DNA of 16,350 nt from Phycisphaerae bacterium (GTDB taxonomy: Bacteria; Planctomycetota; Phycisphaerae; UBA1845; Fen-1342), in contig JAGVEP010000396.1 of the NCBI GenBank assembly GCA_020058145.1, forward strand, positions 1-16,350, read 5' to 3'. The translations under genes and the position numbers were made by a program. Under the pieces are notes generated by a model. It saw nothing but the letters and a program-made list of their open reading frames with translations, was not told the origin of the DNA and did not search any database. The first letter of the stretch is position 1. Each line of letters opens with the position of its first letter. Of the stretch, positions 7,174 to 12,839 are shown piece by piece.

Positions 7174-7749
7174 ATGGGCAAACCTCGCGCGCCGCGGCCC
7201 GTCAAGCTCTTCGCCGGACTGCTGAGCGGCGATCCGGACCTGCTGTCTCGCGCGCGGCAGCTCATGACCCGCCGCTGGGGCCCAACCGATCTCGAAAGTG
7301 ACCTCTGGCCGTTCAACTCGACGGACTACTACGAGCCGGAGATGGGGCCGGGGCTGCAGCGCTGGTTCGTGAGCTTCGAGCGGCTGATTTCGCCGGACGA
7401 ACTGGCCGAGGTCAAGCTGGAGACGAACGGCTTGGAGTGGAAGGTGGCCGGCGATTGCCTGGCGGCGGATGTCGCCCGGCCGGTAAACATCGATCCAGGG
7501 TATCTCGATTTCAACAAGCTTGTACTGGCAACCACCAAGGACGCCGGTCATCGTATTTACCTTGGGCACGGCATCTACGGCGAGGTTACGTTGCAGTATC
7601 TGCACGGCGGATGGCAGACGCGGCCGTGGACGTACCCGGACTATGCGCAGCCGGAGTACCACGCGTTTTTCGCGCGGGTGCGGGAGCGCTGCCGGGAGCA
7701 GATGCACCAGCGCGAGTGCGCTGCGCAGCCGCCGGAGACGCAGGCGTGA
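7174..7749 (+). CDS. DUF4416 family protein
   Basis: 191 residues matching what I know of the DUF4416 family: PVKLFAGLLSGD near the N-terminus (9-20), ESDLWPFNSTDYYEPEMG (41-58), NIDPGYLDFNKLVLATTKD and then HRIYLGHGIYGEVTLQY. The biochemical role of the family is not known; there is no signal peptide or membrane segment. The gene starts immediately after a -10-like TACACT and ends 16 bp before the WecA-type gene, so the two are probably cotranscribed. That position is the only clue here and suggests a link to cell-envelope glycan synthesis. The last 15 residues (ECAAQPPETQA region) look unconserved. Confidence 0.85.
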   Translation: MGKPRAPRPVKLFAGLLSGDPDLLSRARQLMTRRWGPTDLESDLWPFNSTDYYEPEMGPGLQRWFVSFERLISPDELAEVKLETNGLEWKVAGDCLAADVARPVNIDPGYLDFNKLVLATTKDAGHRIYLGHGIYGEVTLQYLHGGWQTRPWTYPDYAQPEYHAFFARVRERCREQMHQRECAAQPPETQA

Positions 7750-7765
7750 ACGCGAGCGGATACTG

Positions 7766-8869
7766 GTGACTCGGTTGCTGCTACTCGTTGGGCTCGCAGT
7801 CGTCGCCGGCGCGGTGCTGGGGCTTGCCGCGCTGCTGACGCTGCTGGCGCGACGGATTGCGCTGCGCATCGGCTTCGTCGATCACCCCGGGGGGCACAAA
7901 TCGCACACCGCGGTGATGCCCTATGGCGGTGGGTGCGCGATTCTGGCGGCCGCGTGGGTGACCCTGGCGACGGGCGTGGCGCTCGCCGCGCTGTTGCCGG
8001 AGGCTTGGATTGCCGGGCAATTCGGCGAGCTGGTTCGGGCGTACGTGGGCGGCATCCGCGAGCGCACGGCGCAGATACTCGTCGTGCTCGTCGGCGGTTT
8101 GGTCTTGCACGTGGTCGGCTTACTGGACGATCGGCGACCGCTGCGGGCGCTGCCCAAGCTGCTGGCGATCATTGCCGTGGCGCTGTTCGTCGCCGTCGTC
8201 GGCCGTGTGCGCATGGCGGAATTCGCGGGGCCGACGGTTTCTGTCGTGCTGACCGCGGTGTGGTTTGTCGTGATCGTCAACGCGTTCAATTTCCTGGACA
8301 ACATGGACGGGCTGAGCGCGGGAGTTGCGGCCATTGTGCTGCTGTTCCTCGCCATCTGCGGGCTCATGGCGGGTCAGGTGCTCGTGCCGGCGCTGGCCGC
8401 CGTGTTTCTGGGCGCCGTGGGCGGGTTCCTGATCTTCAACTTCCCGCCGGCCCGCATTTTCATGGGCGACGCCGGCAGTCTCGTGCTCGGCTACGTGATT
8501 GCGACGACTTCCGTGCTGACCACGTACCACCGCAGCGCGGAAGGCACGCCGCCATACGCACTGGCGATGCCGCTCGTGATTCTCGCGATTCCGCTCTACG
8601 ATTTTGCGAGCGTGGTCGTCATTCGGCTACTGGAAGGCCGCAACCCGATGACAGGCGACCAGCGGCATTTTTCGCACCGCCTGGTCGAGCGTGGCTTGAG
8701 TCGCCGCTTCGCCATCTTGACGATCTACCTGGCCGCGGCGACGACCGGCCTGGCCGCGACGCTGCTGCCCGGCGCCAGCCTTCGCCAGACGATCACCATC
8801 GGTGTCATGGTGCTGATGGTGCTGGCGATTGTGGCGATTCTGGAGGCGCCGCTGAGGCGAAAGGCGTAG
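7766..8869 (+). CDS. WecA/TagO-type undecaprenyl-phosphate sugar-1-phosphate transferase (glycosyltransferase family 4, MraY/WecA superfamily)
   Basis: Integral membrane enzyme of about 367 residues and 10-11 hydrophobic segments. It would transfer a sugar-1-phosphate from a UDP-sugar to undecaprenyl phosphate, the first step in making an envelope polysaccharide. Motifs in order are FVDHPGGHKSHTAVMPYGGG (37-56), catalytic-region LLDDRRPLRALPK (119-131), NAFNFLDNMDGLSAG (172-186), RIFMGDAGSLVLGY (230-243) and the family His motif DQRHFSHRL (298-306). The NFxDNMDGL and HFSHRL forms favour WecA/TagO over peptidoglycan MraY. The frame stays open far upstream, overlapping DUF4416 in another frame. 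I chose GTG 7766, with GAGCGGA just before it, because it leaves a short hydrophobic N-terminus and a 16-bp gap. UDP-sugar specificity is not determined. Confidence 0.9.
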   Translation: MTRLLLLVGLAVVAGAVLGLAALLTLLARRIALRIGFVDHPGGHKSHTAVMPYGGGCAILAAAWVTLATGVALAALLPEAWIAGQFGELVRAYVGGIRERTAQILVVLVGGLVLHVVGLLDDRRPLRALPKLLAIIAVALFVAVVGRVRMAEFAGPTVSVVLTAVWFVVIVNAFNFLDNMDGLSAGVAAIVLLFLAICGLMAGQVLVPALAAVFLGAVGGFLIFNFPPARIFMGDAGSLVLGYVIATTSVLTTYHRSAEGTPPYALAMPLVILAIPLYDFASVVVIRLLEGRNPMTGDQRHFSHRLVERGLSRRFAILTIYLAAATTGLAATLLPGASLRQTITIGVMVLMVLAIVAILEAPLRRKA

Positions 8870-8897
8870 CGACGCCGCGTCACAGCGGACGCTGCAG

Positions 8898-8925
8898 GCT
8901 GAGGGCTGATGGCTGAAGGCTGATG
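8898..8925. repeat. Tandem heptamer array (GCTGAKG)x4 reaching the ligase start codon
   Basis: GCTGAGG, GCTGATG, GCTGAAG and GCTGATG adjoin each other, and the ATG of the last unit is the proposed start of the next gene. A related GCTGATGGCTG sequence lies on the minus strand just upstream of the GlmU-like start (around 7115-7128). Confidence 0.75.
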
Positions 8926-11394
8926 GCTTTCTTCGACCGCATCCTGTTCTATGTCCTGCTCGCGGTGCTCGCCGCGCGGCCGCTCATCAGCGAGACATTT
9001 CAGCCGCTGGAAGTGTCGTTTCTGGAGGCGCTGCAGAACACCGGCGGGCCGACGCCGGCGACGACCGCGTGGCTGGACTGGATCACGCTGTTCACGGCGG
9101 TCATCGCGCTCGTACGGCGGTGCCGCTGGCGGCAGCACATGGCTATCGGCGCCGGCGTCGCGCTGCTGGCGGGCGCGGCGGTACTGTCCACGACGGCGGC
9201 CGGGGACAAGTCAACTGCGCTACTGGCGGGCTCGAACCTCTTCATCGGTGCGCTGGCGGGGGCCGCACTCGCCGCGTTGCTTGAAGCGCGCTGGATGAGG
9301 CAGTTGTTGCTCGCCGCGCTGCTGGCCACCGGCGCCACCTCGGCGGTCAAATGCCTCAAGCAGCAATTCAGCGAAAACCCGCTGGTGCAGCAGGAATGGG
9401 AGGCCGTTTACAAGCCCAGGCTCGTGCAGCAGGGTTTCGACCCACAGGACCCGCTGTTCGTCAATTTCGAACGCCGCATGAAGGCCGGCGAGGTCTACGG
9501 CTTCCTTTCGCACCCCAACATCGAGGCCTCGTGCCTGATGATGTGGGCGCTGGTGGCGGCGGGGGTGCTCGGGGGGTGGTGTGCGGCGACTTTGGGAAGT
9601 TCGAAGCTCGCTGGTTCCCCACGGCCGACACGGGGGTCGGCCGCTACATTGCTGTGGCACCGGCTAACAGCCGGTGTCCTCCGGCCGGTACGGAGCCCGG
9701 CCGCTACATTGCTGTGGCACCGGCTAATAGCCGGTGTCCTCCGGCCGGTACGGAGCCCGGCCGCTACATTGCTGTGGCACCGGCTAATAGCCGGTGTCCT
9801 CCGGCCGGTACGGGGGTCGGCCGCTACAGCGGCGTCGCTGGCTGGTCATGCGCTGTTTTGCCTGCTGTTGGTCGCGGCGCTGTGGTTCACCAAGAGCCGA
9901 GGGGCGGCGATCGCGGGCTTCATCGGGCTGGCGGCGTTGGTGGGCCTGAGTTGGAAGGCTGCCTGGGCCAGTCGTCACGCCAAGCGTGTGCTCGCCTTGT
10001 TGGTCGCCGGCTATCTCGCGCTGGTCAGCGTGGGGCTGACGTATGGACTGGTCAAAGGCACGCTGCCGAGCGCGTCGCTGGCGTTTCGGTGGCAGTATTG
10101 GACCGCGGCTGCCCGGGCGCTGTGGAACGTGCCGCTGACGGGTCTGGGGCGCGAGAATTTCGCGTATGCGTACATGCTGTACAAGACGCCCGAGGCGACG
10201 GAGGAGGTGAAAAACCCGCACAATTTGTGGGTGTCGCTGCTCGTGGAACTCGGGCCGCTGGGGCTCGTGGCGGGCGTGGTGCTATGCGGGGCGGGGCTAC
10301 TGGTCGCGTTGCGAAACGTGGCGCCAGCGGGCGCCAAGGCCGTGTCGGCCGTGAGTGGCCAGGGCGCCGTTTCTGCCGAGCGACGTCGGCCACGGGGGGC
10401 CGACGCTACACACCTGTGGCACCGGCATCTTGCCGGTGTTCTGCGGCCGGGGCAGATCCCCCCCGCCACAGTGGCGGGCGCTGCCACGGTGACCATCGGC
10501 GTCCTCGTCCTGCACGCGGTGTTGTCCGGCACGCCGCTCAACGATCTGGGCGGCGTACTCATATGGGTGCAGGACATTCTGCTGCCGTGGCCGCTGGCGT
10601 TTGCCGCCATGCTCTGGTTGCTTGCGCACTCGGACAGCGCACGCTGGGAAAGCTGGGTCACGACCGGCTTGTGTGCGGCGTTGGTGGCCGCGCTGGTACA
10701 CGGGTTGGTGGATTTTGCGCTGCTGACGCCGGGCGGGCTGGCGGTATTTGTGCTGTGCGCGGCGGGCGCCACGCGAGGCGCCGGCGCAGTCGAAGTCGAG
10801 CGCAGCCGGCGGGCGGGGATTGTCCCGGTTGTGCTGGGCGGCGCGCTGATTGTGAGCTATGGCTTTGTGCTGCTCGATCTGCGGGACGCAACTGTCGCGC
10901 GCACGAAGGTCCGCGCGGCGTTTCAGGAGGCTGGCGCTGCGAACCAGAGCATCGTCGAGCGCGAAAAGGCCCTGGCGCGCGCGGCCGGCATGGCCGAGAA
11001 GGCGGTCGCGCGCAATCCGCTTGACACCAGCAACTACATCCGACTGGCGACGGCACGCGAGGCCCTCGCGCGGGTGTACGCGGACGAGAGTCGGGCGGAA
11101 GATGCGAAGTTCACGTGGCACGCCGCCGCTGACGCCTGGCAGCAGGCCGTCGAGCGCTACCCCACGAATCCGCGGACGCGAATATCCTGCGGCAAGGCCT
11201 GGTTTGAAGTTTGGAAACAAACCGGCGACCCCGACGCGGCACGCCGGGCACGCGAGCACTTCACCGAGGCACTGCGGATCGACGAGTGCCGGCCCGTGGG
11301 CGAGGTTGTGCGGCTGCGGCCCCAGGAGCGTGAGCCGGTCAGCGAATACTTGCGGGCGATCCCTCAGAATGTCGCGCGGGATTCCGCTTCCTGA
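8923..11394 (+). CDS. O-antigen ligase/polymerase-like membrane protein (Wzy_C type) with C-terminal TPR-like tail and repeat-derived inserts
   Basis: 823 residues with many membrane segments. The Wzy_C/WaaL region is recognisable from SHPNIEA (196-202), WFTKSRGAAIAGFIG (321-335), PLTGLGRENFAYAYMLY (404-420) and PHNLWVSLLVELGPLGL (432-448). Members join lipid-linked glycans to each other or to an acceptor on the outer face of the membrane. Residues after about 670 form a soluble helical tail with TPR-like repeats (MAEKAVARNPLDTSNYIRLA, AADAWQQAVERYPTNPRTR). Residues about 238-302 are three near-identical 20-residue units with the core TLLWHRLIAGVLRPV, encoded by REP-like DNA, and about 488-510 hold a related unit (HLWHRHLAGVLRPG). 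Both lie in loops between membrane segments. The start falls inside a heptamer array with only weak GAAGG before it. It is 53 bp after the WecA-type gene, likely one operon. Confidence 0.85.
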   Translation: MAFFDRILFYVLLAVLAARPLISETFQPLEVSFLEALQNTGGPTPATTAWLDWITLFTAVIALVRRCRWRQHMAIGAGVALLAGAAVLSTTAAGDKSTALLAGSNLFIGALAGAALAALLEARWMRQLLLAALLATGATSAVKCLKQQFSENPLVQQEWEAVYKPRLVQQGFDPQDPLFVNFERRMKAGEVYGFLSHPNIEASCLMMWALVAAGVLGGWCAATLGSSKLAGSPRPTRGSAATLLWHRLTAGVLRPVRSPAATLLWHRLIAGVLRPVRSPAATLLWHRLIAGVLRPVRGSAATAASLAGHALFCLLLVAALWFTKSRGAAIAGFIGLAALVGLSWKAAWASRHAKRVLALLVAGYLALVSVGLTYGLVKGTLPSASLAFRWQYWTAAARALWNVPLTGLGRENFAYAYMLYKTPEATEEVKNPHNLWVSLLVELGPLGLVAGVVLCGAGLLVALRNVAPAGAKAVSAVSGQGAVSAERRRPRGADATHLWHRHLAGVLRPGQIPPATVAGAATVTIGVLVLHAVLSGTPLNDLGGVLIWVQDILLPWPLAFAAMLWLLAHSDSARWESWVTTGLCAALVAALVHGLVDFALLTPGGLAVFVLCAAGATRGAGAVEVERSRRAGIVPVVLGGALIVSYGFVLLDLRDATVARTKVRAAFQEAGAANQSIVEREKALARAAGMAEKAVARNPLDTSNYIRLATAREALARVYADESRAEDAKFTWHAAADAWQQAVERYPTNPRTRISCGKAWFEVWKQTGDPDAARRAREHFTEALRIDECRPVGEVVRLRPQEREPVSEYLRAIPQNVARDSAS
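9621..9828. repeat. REP-like composite element, tandemly expanded (60-bp unit, 3.3 copies) inside the ligase gene
   Basis: First copy: hairpin A is CGGCCGAC (9622-9629) and GTCGGCCG (9636-9643) with loop ACGGGG. It is followed by CTAC, which is GTAG on the other strand, and then hairpin B, CACCGGCT (9658-9665) with AGCCGGTG (9669-9676). The unit then repeats with exact 60-bp period: 9630-9689, 9690-9749, 9750-9809 and a partial 9810-9828. Hairpin B is at 9718-9736 and 9778-9796 in the later copies, as perfect 9-bp stems with a single-base loop. Copies 2 and 3 share changes absent from copy 1 (CGGAGCCCGG for CGGGGGTCGG, TAATAG for TAACAG), indicating a late duplication of one unit. Confidence 0.95.
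10385..10438. repeat. Second REP-like composite element inside the ligase gene
   Basis: Hairpin A is GTCGGCC (10385-10391) with GGCCGAC (10398-10404) and loop ACGGGG. GCTAC (GTAGC on the other strand) follows, then hairpin B, CACCGGCA (10420-10427) with TGCCGGTG (10431-10438). Order and orientation match the element at 9621, and so does the reading frame in the host gene, but hairpin sequences differ enough to suggest an independent insertion rather than a recent copy. Confidence 0.9.
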
Positions 11395-11427
11395 CGGTTG
11401 CGGCTCGGATTGGCGCGGCGAGTGCAT

Positions 11428-11461
11428 GAGAAAACCCGCGCGAGCTCACGCGGGTTTTCTC
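11428..11461. terminator. Bidirectional hairpin terminator between ligase and PEP-CTERM genes
   Basis: A perfect 13-bp stem, GAGAAAACCCGCG (11428-11440) with CGCGGGTTTTCTC (11449-11461), and an 8-base loop. The stem itself supplies an A-run on one side and a T-run on the other, so it can terminate transcripts from both converging genes, which end 33 bp before and 24 bp after it. Confidence 0.9.
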
Positions 11462-11484
11462 TTGGCGAGAAGGTTATCAACCGG

Positions 11485-12228
11485 TCAGCGCGTCCGACGC
11501 AGCAGGCCGAGCCCGCCGAGCAGGAGAATGAGCGTGGCCGGTTCGGGCAAGACGCCCGTTTCCCCGGAGAAATCGGCGCGGATGTACGTGTCGAGCGGAT
11601 TGGCGGGGTCGTACAACGCCGGCACCCAGCCAAGCGGCGCGTCGACGAAATCGACATGTCCGCGCATCGCACCTGTTTGACCGATCAGATTGAAGTACTG
11701 CGGGACGAGGCCAGCGACGATGGTCCCAACGCCGTCGAGGCCGTAAGCGTTCTGGCCGGCGTGGCCATACAGGGCCACGTTCTGCAAATCCAAGGCCCAC
11801 AGCAGGCCGGACAGCGTTTGGTTCGGGAGGTAGACCGTGCCATAGATCTGGAGGTCGGCCGCGCCGGGTGCCGTATTCAGGCCCGTGCCCACCAGGCTGA
11901 CATTGAGCGGACCTTGCGGGGCGTCCGAGGTCGTGAACTTCACGCCGAGCACAAAGTCGCCGGCATAAATCGGAGCACCCGCCACCGCCCAAACCGGGTA
12001 GACCGGCTGGTTTGGCCAGTTGGGCCAGTAGGCCGTGACTTCGTGATCCAGGGAATTCGGGGTGTACTGCAATGTGTCGGGTGCCGCACCATGCGTACCC
12101 CACTCGGGGGTGCCATCCGTGTTGTAGGCCCCGAAATTGAAATCGTGCCCCGTAATCGGCGGCAGGATCGGTGCAGCATACGCCGCTGCGGCCACCAACA
12201 GGATGCTCAGCCCCAGAATCGCTCTCAT
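11485..12228 (-). CDS. PEP-CTERM sorting domain protein
   Basis: 247 residues from ATG 12228, with AAAGGAG seven bases upstream (12242-12236); a longer open frame to 12294 lacks such a site. MRAILGLSILLVAAAAYA (1-18) is a signal peptide followed by Ala-Pro. The C-terminus is a complete PEP-CTERM signal: PEP at 228-230, a hydrophobic stretch LILLLGGLGLL (233-243) and basic RRTR end. The middle is a Tyr/Trp/Asn-rich, probably beta-rich extracellular domain with no recognised family; it contains no Cys. Such proteins are exported and processed by an exosortase, and co-occur with exopolysaccharide genes. No exosortase is encoded here. The glycan-assembly genes upstream on the opposite strand fit that association. 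Confidence 0.92.
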   Translation of the reverse strand: MRAILGLSILLVAAAAYAAPILPPITGHDFNFGAYNTDGTPEWGTHGAAPDTLQYTPNSLDHEVTAYWPNWPNQPVYPVWAVAGAPIYAGDFVLGVKFTTSDAPQGPLNVSLVGTGLNTAPGAADLQIYGTVYLPNQTLSGLLWALDLQNVALYGHAGQNAYGLDGVGTIVAGLVPQYFNLIGQTGAMRGHVDFVDAPLGWVPALYDPANPLDTYIRADFSGETGVLPEPATLILLLGGLGLLRRTR

Positions 12229-12407
12229 CTCGATTCTCCTTTCAAGCCGCGTGGCCAAATCAACAACGGCCGAGAGCCGCTGCGTGTTGGGCACGCCGAC
12301 CGGCTCAATCTCTACCAGGTCTTAGGACCCCGAAAGCGCGGAAATCAAGTCCGATAGGCTCGCGAAACGGAGAGTCCAGGTTTTCCGAGGTCTTTTGAAA
12401 GTACCGC

Positions 12408-12436
12408 TTGCCGATTCATACTCCGCGTGCTATACT
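12408..12436 (+). promoter_or_regulatory. Sigma70-like promoter of the PadR operon
   Basis: TTGCCG (12408-12413) and TATACT (12431-12436) are separated by 17 bp. The -10 is preceded by TGC, an extended -10 arrangement. Transcription would start about 12443, some 37 bases before ATG 12480. Confidence 0.7.
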
Positions 12437-12451
12437 ATGTTATACGTAGTA
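12433..12451. promoter_or_regulatory. Inverted-repeat operator overlapping the PadR promoter
   Basis: TACTATGT (12433-12440) and ACGTAGTA (12444-12451) form an inverted repeat with a 3-base TAT spacer, 7 of 8 positions matching; extending one base outward gives ATACTATGT against ATACTACGT. It overlaps the -10 and the expected start site. PadR proteins commonly bind dyads of this size, so autorepression is a reasonable inference. Confidence 0.65.
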
Positions 12452-12479
12452 TGCGGACTCCAAGCGCGAGGTCATTAAG

Positions 12480-12839
12480 ATGAGAATCGAACGCGAACTC
12501 ATGCGGGGCGCGGGACCAGTTGCCGTGCTGAAACTGCTCGAACGCCACGAGATGTACGGCTACGAGTTGATCGACGCACTATCAAAACGCTCTGAAGGCG
12601 TCCTCGCGCTGGGCCAGTCCACCCTTTACCCCATGCTCTACAATATGGAAGCCAAGGGCCTGATCGAAAGCACAGAGCGGGCAGCGCCTTCCGGCCGTGA
12701 GCGACGCTATTACCGCCTCACCCGGACGGGCCACGCGCAATTGGCCCAGCAAACCGAACAGTGGGTCGCGATCAGCCGTGCCATGCTGGCTCTCGGCATT
12801 CTGCCTGGACCGACCACCACCCAGGAGGCGCTGGCATGA
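12480..12839 (+). CDS. PadR family transcriptional regulator
   Basis: 119 residues, the short PadR type with a winged helix and a brief C-terminal helix for dimerisation. The diagnostic stretch AVLKLLERHEMYGYELIDAL (15-34) is followed by the recognition region LGQSTLYPMLYNMEAKGLIES (43-63) and the wing with GRERRYYRLTRTGHAQL. ATG 12480 has GAGGT about nine bases upstream. A sigma70-like promoter overlapped by an inverted repeat precedes the gene, suggesting that it represses itself and the coupled downstream membrane gene. The stop codon overlaps the next start (ATGA). PadR proteins paired with a membrane protein commonly regulate that partner; the ligand is not known. Confidence 0.93.
   Translation: MRIERELMRGAGPVAVLKLLERHEMYGYELIDALSKRSEGVLALGQSTLYPMLYNMEAKGLIESTERAAPSGRERRYYRLTRTGHAQLAQQTEQWVAISRAMLALGILPGPTTTQEALA

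Noticed and set aside
9630..9828. The 60-bp array as a CRISPR
   Set aside because: Units adjoin without unique spacers, each contains internal hairpins, and the same sequence occurs singly elsewhere, so it is a tandemly duplicated REP-like element.
9351..11024. 557-residue plus-strand frame overlapping the ligase gene
   Set aside because: It is the other frame left open by the repeat (RYIAVAPANSRCPPAGT units) and shows no family likeness, whereas the ligase frame has the PHNLW and TKSRG motifs and membrane segments.
11398..12357. 319-residue plus-strand frame opposite the PEP-CTERM gene
   Set aside because: The minus strand has a signal peptide, a perfect ribosome binding site and a complete PEP-CTERM tail; the plus frame has none of these.
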